Shown: positions 7,629 to 17,860, counted from the stretch's first letter. The stretch is 47,188 bases of DNA from Streptomyces huasconensis (GCA_004010275.1 RBWT01000046.1:1-47188), one strand, 5' to 3'. The notes: generated by a model not told the origin, from the letters alone. Numbers and translations are program-made.

Positions 7629-8936
7629 CTATTCCCAGTGCAGCGTTCCGGCCACCGTGTCGAAGAGTTCGACCATCTTCGGGGCCAGGCCTTCCATCGG
7701 GGTGGAGAAGGTGAGGGTCAGCCACTGCTTACTCGCGGGGACGGGCACGTGGTACGCCACGGTGGTCGTCGCGAGGGTGTTGCCCATCTGGCGCTCGGGG
7801 TCGGGAGCCTCGGTCTTCTCAGTCCGTACGGCGTCGCCCCCGGCCTCCAGCTTCCGCACCTCCGCGGGACGGCCGGTGTCCGACAGCCGACGGGCCAGGT
7901 CGTACGCCGTGGTGCAGCCGGGCCAGCCGTCCGGAAGCAGACTCACCAGCAACGAGGACGCCAGCGGCAGGCCCTCGACGGTCAGCAGCGAGATGTACAG
8001 CTCGAGGCCGCCCTGACGGTGCGCCGCCTTGGCCTGCTTCTGCAGGTCGCGCATCAGTCGCTCTTTGAGCACGGGGGCGTTGTCGATGCCCGCGAACTGG
8101 CGGTCAGCCAGTGCGGCGATACCGCGGTCGCGCTCGTCGGGGTCGAGATGCAGTTGGAACCAGCCGGCGGGGACGAAAATCGTGTAATCGCTGGGAGGAG
8201 TGTCCCATTCCGTCTGTAGGGGCATGTCAGGTCTCGCTGGGTGAGTCGGAGGCGCGCCTGGGGCGGGTTCTGTGGGCTCAGCGGCTTCTGCGGATACCGC
8301 GGGGACCGGCAGCAGGCGCATGGTGGGCATGAGGCGGTCGACGAGTTCGGTGAGCTCTTCCGTCCGTTCGAAGTTCAGCCATCTCGCCTCGACCACCAGG
8401 ATTTCTTCCAGGCCGTCCGGCCAGACGCCGTACTGGACGGACTCGCTGAGCTTCTTGCCCCACCCGAAGCGTCGCTTTTCGATCAGCATCGCCTGGACGC
8501 GGACAGCGGTTCCGATCGGCAGTCTCACGTCGGAGACCTGCGGCTCACCCTTCACCTCGGCATAGGGCCACTTCAACAACTGGGGCAGATACTCCTGTGG
8601 TGAAGGCCGCTGGACGCCGTCCTCCCCGTAGGCGAAAACCGCCAGGTCCGCCAGCAACGCGCCGCCCTCCGTGTAGGCGGCTGCCGCCAACACCGGGCCG
8701 GACTCGAATACTGAAAGGGCGCGTTCCTCCAGATCTTTCTGGAGCGCGGCCCTGCCTCCGACCAGGTTCAACGGGTTGAACTGTCCCACGAGATGTGCGG
8801 CCAGTTCTCGGGCCTCCGCTCGCGTGCCCTCCTGAAGTGTCAGGCCGAGCCAGTCACCGCCGAAGTCGAAGTCGACGACGTAATCGTCCTCGGGGCCGGG
8901 AAAACTCCCGGCCGACTGCTGATGCTGCTGCTCCAC
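7629..8936 (-). CDS. T7SS effector-partner candidate with two tandem copies of an uncharacterised domain
   Basis: GTG at 8936 overlaps the stop of the upstream effector gene by one base, so the genes are translated together. The 435-residue protein is soluble. Residues ~17-200 and ~245-435 are two copies of one domain. DYVVDFDFGGDWLGLTL... AAAYTEGGALLADLAVFAYG aligns with DYTIFVPAGWFQLHL... LYISLLTVEGLPLASSLLVSLL. The linker is rich in Pro/Ala/Glu. The 560-1200 product is a single copy of the same domain. The fixed position next to T7SS effectors suggests chaperone, adaptor or immunity function. I do not recognise a named family. Confidence 0.7.
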   Translation of the reverse strand: MEQQHQQSAGSFPGPEDDYVVDFDFGGDWLGLTLQEGTRAEARELAAHLVGQFNPLNLVGGRAALQKDLEERALSVFESGPVLAAAAYTEGGALLADLAVFAYGEDGVQRPSPQEYLPQLLKWPYAEVKGEPQVSDVRLPIGTAVRVQAMLIEKRRFGWGKKLSESVQYGVWPDGLEEILVVEARWLNFERTEELTELVDRLMPTMRLLPVPAVSAEAAEPTEPAPGAPPTHPARPDMPLQTEWDTPPSDYTIFVPAGWFQLHLDPDERDRGIAALADRQFAGIDNAPVLKERLMRDLQKQAKAAHRQGGLELYISLLTVEGLPLASSLLVSLLPDGWPGCTTAYDLARRLSDTGRPAEVRKLEAGGDAVRTEKTEAPDPERQMGNTLATTTVAYHVPVPASKQWLTLTFSTPMEGLAPKMVELFDTVAGTLHWE

Positions 8937-10309
8937 TACGACACCTCGTCAAAAAGTAGACCGCCGGCCGTGACTCCACTACCGGCCACGCTCAGCTGTG
9001 TCGCTCTGCGCGACATCTTGTTGACTGCATACCCCTCGCCCAAAGTCTTGCCCAAGTGTTTCGCTTCATTGAGCGTTGCCGCCGCGGAAGGGTCTGCCAA
9101 CGTCATCGACTTGCCCATTCCCTTGAGGTAGCTGCCGTTCCCGCGGTCCTTCGCCACACGTACCGACTCACGGAATCCACCCTTGAACGCATCCGTCCAA
9201 GTGGACCCCTTGAAGATCTCGGTGACAGGCTCCCGGATCGACTTCGAGATGTCACCCTTCTCCAGCCCCTTGACATGTCGCGCCTCACGGTTGAATTTAT
9301 GCCGATTGCGTTTGGTCTGGCGCGGGGTGGCCTTGCCTCCCTTGGCCACCTTCATGCGGTCCAGCAGGTTCTTGGCGTAGCGGCTGCTGACTTTGGTCAT
9401 CGCCTTGCCCGCCCCCATCAGCAGCAACCCCACAGCCGCCTCGGCGAGCGCTGTCCACGACTCGTCTCCCATGGCGACCTGCACCGCCGTGCAAGCGATG
9501 TTGATCAACGTCGCCGCCATGGAGATGGCCCCCAGGAGCCCGGCCATCCCCTGGCCTATGACGGGGATCCAGCCGACGGCCAGCGCCGCGAGCCCCGCGT
9601 ACTTCGAGATGTATTCCGTCCAGCCCGCCGCCCACTCCACAAAATCTGCGAAGTCGTCCCAGAAGCCGTCCTTGAGGGCATCGTCGGAGATGACCTCGTC
9701 GATCGCCTCGCGCGCCACGCGCGCCGCCGCGTCGCGGATGCTCTGGGCCTTGCGCAGCTTCTCCCGGGCCGCCTCCAGTGACTTCCCGGCGGCTTCCGCC
9801 CGGTCCTCCAGCTTCTCCTTGCGGTCCTTGCCGTCGTCCTTCTTGGACCCGTCGCCCCCTCCCGAATTCCCGGACAGGGCGTCCAGTCCCTTCTTGGCGG
9901 CGCTCTTGTCGGCTTCGGCCTCCTGCGCCTCCTTCCGGGCGATCTCGGCGATCCGCTGGGCCCGCTGGAGTTCGGTGGCGTAATTGCCGGGCTGTGCCGC
10001 GGCGTTCGACTCGTAGTCGGTACCGTGGTCTACGATCCGGTCGCCGACCGCGTCGGCCACCGTCTCGTAGCGCTTGTGCGCGGCCTCCAGGCGCCCACGG
10101 CACTTCTTCGCCTTCTCGCGGAACTCCTTGCCCGCGTCGCTGTCCCAGGATTCGACCTCGGACGCCGCTTTGAGGTGCCGCACCTGTCGTTCGAGTTCGT
10201 CGGCCGTTTTACGGAGCTTGCGACCCAGCTGTTCCAGGCGCTCGGGGTCGCCGGGGATGGGGTCCTGATCGGCCAGCGGCTGCCAGTCCCGGGGGCGGGC
10301 GCTCGCCAT
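8936..10309 (-). CDS. Candidate T7SS effector with WXG-like head, membrane segments and unknown C-terminus
   Basis: ATG at 10309 overlaps the preceding stop. The 457-residue protein opens MASARPRDWQPLADQDPIPGDP, the signature also seen at the start of the 1-442 protein. A helical region follows with SWDSDAGKEF (WXG-turn-like) and a long Ala/Glu/Lys coiled coil to about residue 225. Residues ~238-310 are hydrophobic with Gly-rich turns (YAGLAALAVGWIPVIGQGMAGLLGAISMA, then AVGLLLMGAG), suggesting a membrane-inserting pair. The last ~140 residues are basic with no recognised toxin motif. Membrane activity is possible but unproven. It sits between a small WXG100-like gene and a probable partner gene, the usual layout of T7SS effector cassettes. 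Confidence 0.72.
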   Translation of the reverse strand: MASARPRDWQPLADQDPIPGDPERLEQLGRKLRKTADELERQVRHLKAASEVESWDSDAGKEFREKAKKCRGRLEAAHKRYETVADAVGDRIVDHGTDYESNAAAQPGNYATELQRAQRIAEIARKEAQEAEADKSAAKKGLDALSGNSGGGDGSKKDDGKDRKEKLEDRAEAAGKSLEAAREKLRKAQSIRDAAARVAREAIDEVISDDALKDGFWDDFADFVEWAAGWTEYISKYAGLAALAVGWIPVIGQGMAGLLGAISMAATLINIACTAVQVAMGDESWTALAEAAVGLLLMGAGKAMTKVSSRYAKNLLDRMKVAKGGKATPRQTKRNRHKFNREARHVKGLEKGDISKSIREPVTEIFKGSTWTDAFKGGFRESVRVAKDRGNGSYLKGMGKSMTLADPSAAATLNEAKHLGKTLGEGYAVNKMSRRATQLSVAGSGVTAGGLLFDEVS

Positions 10310-10626
10310 CAGGACCTCTTCTTTTTCTTGTCGGCCTCACGGAGGGCCTTGGCCAGCTCGCTGTCCATCGTTTCGTACGTCTTCGCGGCGGCCTTCGCCA
10401 GCTCACCGAGCCGCTTGACCTCTTCGCCGAGCTCCTCGCGGTGGCTCTCCCAGTTCTCGACGAAGTCCCCGAACTGCCAGGACAGGTCGTGTTCCCCGAA
10501 GTCGTCCTCGTACCGGCCCTTCAACTTCCCGAGCCCGTCGAACGCGTCCTTGATCCTCCCGAGACCGATGCCCATCTCCCGGATGACATTCAGGTCGTTG
10601 ATCTTGGCGTACTCGCCCATCGGCAT
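10309..10626 (-). CDS. WXG100-like small partner protein
   Basis: A 105-residue all-helical protein from ATG at 10626. It has LSWQFGDFVENWESH in the position of the WXG turn and TYETMDSEL near the end, which fits the YxxxD/E export motif of ESX substrates. The C-terminus is a lysine cluster. Its stop and the next start share base 10309, so it is the first gene of a tightly overlapping operon with the effector and the two-domain partner. By analogy with WXG100 and Lap-type partners it may form a helical complex with the effector head. Family assignment is by size, helix pattern and context. Confidence 0.72.
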   Translation of the reverse strand: MPMGEYAKINDLNVIREMGIGLGRIKDAFDGLGKLKGRYEDDFGEHDLSWQFGDFVENWESHREELGEEVKRLGELAKAAAKTYETMDSELAKALREADKKKKRS

Positions 10627-10674
10627 CCCCCAGTCACGTCGTGGTATCCCGCACCATCGAGATGCAACGAGAGC

Positions 10675-10702
10675 GGGGTGACGGCGATACCCCCGTCACC
10701 CC
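10675..10702 (-). terminator. Hairpin after the esx-type gene
   Basis: A perfect 10-base inverted repeat (GGGGTGACGG / CCGTCACCCC) with an 8-base loop lies between the stop at 10734 and the next start at 10626. There is no T-tract, as is common in Streptomyces. It would separate the esx gene from the downstream effector operon. Confidence 0.55.
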
Positions 10703-10733
10703 GGTCCAGATGCACGCAAGCCGAGTCGGCCGG

Positions 10734-11033
10734 TTACTTCCGCGCCGCCCGACCCAGCTCGTCGTCGATCTGCTCGTACTTGTCGGCCGCGTTGGTCAGG
10801 TAGTCGCCCATGCCGTCCAGGCCCTCGAGGGTCTTCTTCGCGCCCTCGACGAAGTCGTCGAAGTTCTCGTCGAACGCCTTCGAGGCGCTCTTCGTGACGA
10901 AGCCCGTCTCGACGAGGTTCTTGATGTACTTCTTCAGGCCGTCCAGCTTCTCGTTGAGCTTGTCCTTCTCCTTGACCACGTGCTTGGCCGCGTCGCGCAT
11001 GTCCTGATATGTGACATCAAGGTCCTTGGCCAT
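10734..11033 (-). CDS. WXG100-family ESX protein lacking the W-x-G triad
   Basis: A 99-residue helix-turn-helix protein (MAKDLDVTYQDMRDAAKHVVKEKDKL...). Length, two-helix pattern and the C-terminal KYEQIDDELGRA (YxxxD) fit the EsxA/EsxB-type secreted WXG100 family. The turn reads ETGFVTKSASKAFDENF, with no Trp-x-Gly. From memory, FVT-type turns occur in other Streptomyces family members, so the absence is probably natural. It is divergent from the EssC-like ATPase gene across a 259-base region with nested inverted repeats, placing both under a shared control region. Probable role: co-secreted structural partner or substrate of the adjacent ATPase. Confidence 0.82.
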   Translation of the reverse strand: MAKDLDVTYQDMRDAAKHVVKEKDKLNEKLDGLKKYIKNLVETGFVTKSASKAFDENFDDFVEGAKKTLEGLDGMGDYLTNAADKYEQIDDELGRAARK

Positions 11034-11079
11034 GAGGCTCTCTCCTAATCAACTCGCCGCAGGGCCAACCCCCGTGGCT

Positions 11080-11142
11080 CCCGTAAGACGGACGGGAGAA
11101 CGGATGATGTGATCGTCCGTTCTCGCGCCAGCAGCTTACGGG
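11080..11142. promoter_or_regulatory. Nested inverted repeats in the divergent esx/essC promoter region
   Basis: An outer perfect repeat CCCGTAAG (11080-11087) / CTTACGGG (11135-11142) encloses an inner perfect repeat GAGAACGGA (11096-11104) / TCCGTTCTC (11116-11124). Both are centred near 11110-11111, so they share one dyad. This is a good candidate operator or leader structure controlling both divergent genes. Confidence 0.5.
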
Positions 11143-11292
11143 TGGGGCGGATGCGAACGCAGCCCGGTTGAGTCACAGGTCTGCTGTGACGGTGTGCCCG
11201 GTTCCGGTGGGAGCCCGTGCCCAGGGCGTTGCCAGTGGGAAGGGTGGAGCGGCTATCGTCACAGCGATCGCTCAGCTCCGGGGAGGACCGTC

Positions 11293-14200
11293 GTGCGCCT
11301 GACTCTGACCGTCGTCGATCCGTTCGGCGGGGGCTCCTCCGACGTGGTCCTCGACGCCGATCCCGAGTCCACCGTGCGGGACATCGCGGTGGAACTGGCC
11401 TGGCAGGTCGGCCACAGCGGTGCGCAGGTCATCCCCATCGGGCACGGTCAGCAGACGCCCGCCGGCGGCGCCCCGGTGATCTATGTGGACGGGTACGCCG
11501 TCGACCCCACGGCCACCGTCGTCACCTCGCCGCTGCGCGAGGGCGCCGTCGTCAGTCTCGACGACCCGGCGGGCTGCCTGCCGGGTGAGCCCGCCGGCCT
11601 GGTCGAGCTGCGCGTCGCCGGCGGGCCCTGCGCCGGCTCCGTGCACCGGCTCGGCATCGGGCGGTACGACATCGGGAGCGGGCCCGCCTCGTACGTGCGG
11701 ATCGACGACCCCGAGATGGCTCCGCGCGCCCTGACGTTGTCAGTTGCAACCGATGGCACCTGCCACGTCACCCTGCACGGACAGGAGAAGGACAAGGAGG
11801 GCGTGACCCTCGACGGCGAGCCCTTCGGCGTGGAGAAGGAAGAGCCCGAGCCGGCCGGGGCGACCCCGCCCGAGGGGGAGTCCAAGAAGGACCGGAAGGC
11901 GCGGGAGAAGCGGGAGAAGCAGGAGCGCAAGGAGTGGAAGGAGCGCAAGGAAGCCCGGGCGAAGGCTCGGGCGAAGGGGCGGCTCGACACGGTTCCGTGG
12001 CCCCTCGGCGCCCAGATAGCCCTCGGCAACACCCTCCTCGAACTCGTCCGGTACACGCCTCCGAACGCCGCCCTCAAGTGGTCCGAGGACGGTGCCGGGC
12101 TCGACTACAACCGGCCGCCCCGGCTGCGCCCGCCCGAGCGGCAGACCACCTTCCGGCTGCCGTCGCCGCCCCGTGAGTTCGAGGCGCGGCCGCTGCCGTG
12201 GCTGATGGCGCTCTTCCCGCTGGTCGGCGCCGTCGTCGCCGCGATGATCTTCGATCGCTGGTACTACCTGATCATGGCGGGGCTCAGCCCGATCATGCTC
12301 TTCGGCAACTACTTCATGGACAAGAAGCACGGGCGCAAGTCCCATGCGAAGCAGGTCAAGGAGTACAAGGAGACCAAGGCGCGGATCGAGAAGGACGCCC
12401 GGGACGCGCTGGTCGCCGAGCGGCTCGACCGGCGCCACGCCGTGCCCGACCCGGCCGCCGTGCTCGCGCTGAGCACCGGGCCCCGGACCCGGCTGTGGGA
12501 GCGGCGGCGGACCGACGGCGATCACCTGCTGCTGCGGTTCGGGACCGGCCAACTGCCCTCCGAGGTCGTGCTCGACGACCCGGAGAAGGACGACCACCGG
12601 CGCCAGGTGACGTGGCACATCGACGACGCGCCCGTCGCGCTGCCGCTGAAGGGGCTCGGCGTCATCGGCATCGCGGGCCCCGACGACGCGGCGCCGGCGC
12701 TCGGCCGCTGGGCGGTCGCGCAGGCCGCGACGCTGCACAGCCCGATGGAAGTGCAGTTCTACGTCCTGACGGAGAACTCCGCCCGGGAGAGCTGGGACTG
12801 GGTGCGCTGGCTGCCGCACGCGCGGCCGTCGGGCGGGCAGGACATCAACGTACTCATCGGCACGGACGCCGAGACCGTCGGCGCCCGCGTCGGTGAGCTG
12901 ACGCAGATCCTCGACGCGCGGCTGAAGGCCCTGGAGGAGAACAAGGGCCAGGGCGCGAACTTCGCCGACCCCGACATCGTCGTGGTGTGGGACGGGGCGC
13001 GGCGGCTGCGCTCCCTGCCCGGTGTGGTGCGGCTGCTGCGCGAGGGCCCTTCCGTGGGCATGTACGCGCTCTGCCTCGACACCGAGGAACGGTTTCTGCC
13101 GGGTGAGTGTCTGGCCTTCGTCGTCGCCGAGCCGAAGCCCCGGGAACTCACCGGGGCCCCGGCCGCCCCGGGGCGCGCCCTCGCCGCCCCGCCGCCAGGG
13201 CAGCAGGTGCAGCAGGCACAGCAAGGCGGCGTTCCCCGGCCGCCCGCCGGTGGCGGCTTCCCGTCCTTCCCCTCCTTCCAGGCGTGGCACAGCGCCGAGG
13301 GCGACCCAAGCCAGGCCGACGCGCCGCGCGAGCTGCGGCTGCGCGTGGAGATGGCGGGCGCCGAGCGCCTGACGGACGTACGCCCCGACTTCGTCTCCCC
13401 CTCCTGGTGTCTGCGCCTCGCGCGGTCCCTCTCGCCGCTGCGCGACATCAGCGGGGAGACCGAGGACTCCGCGCTGCCGGGTGCCAGCCGGCTGCTCGAC
13501 GTGCTGCAGTTGGAGCCGCCGACCGCGGGGGCGATCACGGCCCGCTGGCAGGCGGGCGGCCAGTCGACGATGGCGGTCATCGGTGAGTCGTACGACGGGC
13601 CGTTCGGCATCGACATGCGCAAGGACGGCCCGCACGGTCTGATCGCCGGTACGACCGGTTCCGGTAAGTCGGAGCTGCTCCAGACGATCGTCGCCGCGCT
13701 CGCCGTGGCCAACACGCCCGAGAACATGACGTTCGTCCTCGTCGACTACAAGGGCGGGTCCGCGTTCAAGGACTGTGTGAAGCTGCCGCACACCGTCGGC
13801 ATGGTCACCGACCTCGACGCGCACCTCGTCGAGCGCGCCCTCGAATCGCTGGGCGCCGAGCTGAAGCGGCGCGAGCACATCCTCGCCGACGCCGACGCGA
13901 AGGACATCGAGGACTACCAGGACCTCGTGCGGCGCGATCCGTCGCACCCGCCCGTCCCCCGACTCCTCATCGTCATCGACGAGTTCGCGTCGATGGTGCG
14001 CGACCTGCCGGACTTCGTGACGGGCCTCGTCAACATCGCGCAGCGAGGCCGTTCGCTCGGCATCCACCTGCTCCTCGCCACGCAGCGGCCCTCCGGTGTC
14101 GTCTCCCCCGAGATCCGCGCAAACACCAACCTCCGCATCGCGCTGCGCGTCACCGACGGCGGCGAGTCCACCGACGTCATCGACTCCCCCGAGGCCGGGC

Positions 14201-16085
14201 ACATCAGCAAGAACACGCCCGGCCGGGCCTACGTCCGGCTCGGGCACGCCTCGCTCGTGCCCTTCCAGTCGGGCCGCGTCGGTGGCCGCAGGCCCGGCGC
14301 CGCCGACCCGACGGCGCTCGCGCCCTGGGCCGACTCTTTGGACTGGTCGGCGCTCGGCCGCGCCTCGCTCGTGAAGCCGAAGGCCGCGGCCGCGAGGAGG
14401 AGGAGATCACCGACCTGAAGGTCCTGGTCGACGAGATCATCGAGGCCAACCGGACCCTCAACATCCCCGCCCAGCACAGCCCGTGGCTGCCCGCGCTCGG
14501 CGAGACCATCCTGCTCGACGAGATCCCCGCGCCCGCGCCGCGCACGGCTCCCGGGGCGCTCACGCCCGCCCCGTACGGCGTCGAGGACCTGCCCGCCGAC
14601 CAGGCACGCCGCCCGGTCGTCGTGGACTTCGCGACCTTCGGCCACCTGATGATCGGCGGCGCCCCGCGCTCCGGCCGCTCGCAGGTGCTCCGTACGATCG
14701 CGGGCTCGCTGGCGCGTACGCACTCCAGCGCCGACGTCCACCTGTACGGCATCGACTGCGGCAACGGCGCGCTCAACGCGCTGACCCGGCTGCCGCACTG
14801 CGGCGCCGTCGTGGGCCGCAACCAGACCGAGCGGGTCGTCCGCCTCATCAACCGCCTCAAGGGCGAACTCAGCCGCCGCCAGGACCTGCTCGCCGACAAG
14901 GGGTACGCGGACATCGGCGAGCAGCGGGCCGACACCGCCCCCGACGAGCGCCTGCCGCACCTCGTCGTCCTCCTCGACCGGTGGGAGGGCTGGCTGCCCA
15001 CGCTCGGCGAGATCGACCACGGCTCGCTCACCGACGAGATCACGACGATCATGCGCGAGGGCGCGAGCGTCGGCATCCACATGGTGATGACGGGTGACCG
15101 GCAGATCCTGGTGGGCCGCATCTCCTCCCTCACCGAGGACAAGTACGGCCTGCGGCTCGCGGACCGCTCCGACTTCTCGATGCTCGGCATCCCGGCGCGC
15201 AAGGTGCCCGAGGAGATCGCGCCGGGCCGCGCCTTCCGCAACGAGAGCGGCACGGAGACGCAGTTCGCGCTGCTCTCCGAGGACTCCACGGGTCAGGGCC
15301 AGGCCGCCGCGCTCGCCGCGATCGGTGAGCGGGCCGCGGCCCGCGACGCCGACGTGCCGCGCCACCGCCGCCCGTTCCGCGTCGACACGCTGCCGAGCCG
15401 TATCTCCTTCGAGGAGGCGTGGGAGCTGCGCGACCCGGAGGCCTCGCGCTCCAAGCTGTGGGCGCTGGTGGGCATCGGCGGCGACGAGGTCATGGGCTGG
15501 GGCCCCGACCTGTCGCAGGGTGTGCCCGCGTTCGTCATCGCGGGCCCGGCCAAGTCGGGCCGTTCCACGGTGCTGATGAACATGGCGCGCTCCTTCCGCA
15601 CCCAGGGCGTACGTCTTGTCGTCGCCGCCCCGCGCCAGTCGCCGCTGCGTGAACTGGAGGGCACGGAGGGCGTGCTGAAGGTCTTCACCGGGGACGACAT
15701 CGACGAGGACGAGTTCGAGGAGCTGATCGAGGAGGCGGACGCGTCCCGGGAGGACCCGGTGGTCGTCCTGATCGACGACGCCGAGATGCTGGAGGACGCG
15801 GACGCGGCGAGCCAGTTCAAGCGGATCATCCAGCGCGGCACCGACCAAGGCCTCGCGATGGTCCTCGCGGGGGACGAGGAGGACGTGTGCAGCGGCTTCA
15901 GCGGATGGCAGGTCGAGGCGAAGAAGGGCCGCCGCGGCATCCTGCTCGCCCCGCAGGACAGCTCCAGCGGTGACCTCATCGGCCTGCGGATCTCGCGCAG
16001 CATGGTCGGCGGCCCGGTCGCTCCCGGCAAGGGGATGCTGCACCTGGGCACCGGCGAGGTGCAGACGGTGACCACCCCTCTCTGA
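11293..16085 (+). CDS. essC: EssC/EccC-type T7SS FtsK/SpoIIIE ATPase, frameshifted between domains 1 and 2
   Basis: GTG at 11293 has GGGGAGG upstream and the protein begins VRLTLTVVDPFGGG. Residues 1-~170 look like beta-grasp/FHA-type domains (RYDIGSGPASYVRIDDPEM), followed by a highly charged Lys/Glu linker. Two membrane segments lie at ~302-343. Domain 1 has Walker A GTTGSGKS at ~786 and Walker B LLIVIDEFAS at ~892. The first frame ends at 14418, and EEITDLKVLVDEIIEANRTLNIP resumes in another frame at ~14400. It continues with degenerate Walker A motifs GAPRSGRS (domain 2) and GPAKSGRS (domain 3), stopping at 16085. One base near 14385-14400 restores a ~1600-residue protein. EssC-like order (FHA-like, TM, three ATPases) fits the motor of a type VII system. 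Confidence 0.88.
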
Positions 16086-16103
16086 TCCCCCTGGGGGGCG
16101 CGC

Positions 16104-17690
16104 TCACTTCCTCCGGGTCAGCCGGGCCCTCGGGTCCCCCGCGTCCGGGTCGTCCGAGGTGTAGCCGAGGGTCCTGCCGTCGGGGCGCAGGCGGACCGTG
16201 TGGCTCGTCTGCGCGCACTGGCCGCCGTTGGTCTCGGCTCCCTTGCCCGTCGCCACGAGTTCCTCCTTCGTGGCGGACTTCAGGGTCAGGACGTCCGTGC
16301 AGGTGTTGCCGATCAGGTCGTGCTGGACGACCGTGCCGACCCGTTGCCCCGGCTTCGCCTGGCGCAAGGTGACCTCGAAGGTGCCGAGGGGGATCGTGCC
16401 GCCGCTCGCCGCGGCCTTGCCGCTCCACCTGCCGAGGTAGGCCTCGGGGACCCGGCCGGCGTCCGTCGCCGCCGGGGGCTGCGCCGCCCCGTCCCTGTCG
16501 CTCGTCGCGTCGTCGTTCCGCAGCGCCCCGAGGACGAAGACCGTGCCCACTGTGACGGCGGCCAGCGCACCCGGCCACGGCGAGCGCCACCGTGCAACTC
16601 ACCCTCCGCCCGCGCCCGTCCGGCCCTTCGGGTACGGAGGTGGCGGCCACGGAGACGGAGAGCCGGCCGGGCGCGGCGGTGGCTTCGTCGGCGGGCGCGG
16701 GCGGAAGCGCGTACGAGGGGTCCGGCGGCCCGAACGCCCCCTGGCCGGAAGGGGAGTCGAACGCCACAGGGCCCGATGGGGCCTCCCCCGCCCCCGTGTC
16801 CAGGTCAAGGAGCCGCACCGCGCTGTGGCTCACCCGCTCCACCACCGGCCCCGGCAGCCACCCGGCCGCCACGAGCGGGGCGGCGCCCCCGGGGGCGAGG
16901 CGGCGGGCCAGGTCGCCGGGGGCGGGGCGTGCGGCCGGGTCCTTGGCGAGGCAGGCGGCGGCGAGTTCCCGGACGTCGCCGTCGAGCGCGCCCAGCTCCG
17001 GTTCCTCGTGGACGACCTTGTAGAGCAGCGCGGCCGACGATTCGCCGGGGAAGGGCGGCCCTGCCCCGTCGCCGCGTAGACCAGGACGGCCCCCAGGGAG
17101 AAGACGTCCGCGGCGCCCGTGACGGGCTTGCCGAGGATCTGCTCGGGCGCCATGTAGCCGGGCGAGCCGACGGAGGCGCCGGTGGCGGTGAGCGAGGCCG
17201 TGCCGTCGGTGGCGCGGGCGATGCCGAAGTCGATCAGGCGCGGCCCGTCGAGGGTGAGCAGGACGTTCGACGGCTTCACGTCGCGGTGCACGAGCCCGAG
17301 GCTGTGGACGTGCGCCAGCGCCTCGGCGAGGCCCGCGCCGAGGACGCGTACGGAGTGCGCGGGCAGCGGAGCGCCCTCGCGGACCGCCTCGGTGAGCGTG
17401 GGCCCGGCCGCGTATCCCGTGGCGACCCACGGCACGGGGGCGTCCGGGTCGGCGTCCAGGACGGGGGCGGTCCATGCGCCGCCGACGCGCCGGGCGGCCT
17501 CGACCTCGCGCCGGAAGCGGGCGCGGAACTCCTCGTCTAGGGCGAAGTGCGGGTGCACGATCTTGACCGCGACGGTGCGGCCGCCCCCGCTGCGGCCCAG
17601 ATAGACCCGGCCCATGCCGCCCGAACCGAGCCGGCCGAGCAGCCGGTAGGGACCGATCACGGTGGGTTCGCCGGCTTCGAGCGGACGCAT
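16104..17690 (-). CDS. Membrane Ser/Thr protein kinase (PknB type), two frameshifts
   Basis: ATG at 17690 is preferred over the upstream GTG because GGGGGAGG lies 8-9 bases before it. Kinase landmarks are LGSGGMGRVYLG (Gly loop), VAVKIV (catalytic Lys), LVHRDVKPSNVL, LIDFGIA and GSPGYMAPEQ. One missing base near 17063 breaks the frame after YAATGQG; another frame continues PPFPGESSAALLYKVVHEEPEL. A second break near 16595 precedes the membrane segment (ALAAVTVGTVFVLGAL). The ~140-residue extracellular part (EAYLGRWSGKAAASGGTIPLGTFEVTL...) is a beta-rich lipocalin-like sensor candidate. It is convergent with essC with only 18 bases between stops, and a substrate link to the EssC FHA-like region is possible. 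Confidence 0.82.
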
Positions 17691-17860
17691 GGCGTTGGCC
17701 TCCCCCTCTACCACTGCGGATCAGCGTAGTGCGGGACCGGCGCGGGAAGCGGCCCCCCGCACGCATTCCCGCCGATAACCACGGCCGGGCGCGCCGGGCC
17801 CGCCGGCAATTGCCGACCGCGGTTCCCCGGGAGCGATAGCGGCGCGCAATCCGGACGCGG

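Noticed and set aside
11740..14247. 835-residue antisense frame over essC
   Set aside because: Low-complexity composition and no motifs. The plus strand encodes Walker motifs in the same place.
11293..16085. Two separate EccCa and EccCb genes
   Set aside because: The frames meet at the domain 1-2 junction with no ribosome binding site or start before EEITDLKVLVDE. The N-terminal architecture is EssC-like, so one interrupted gene is more likely.
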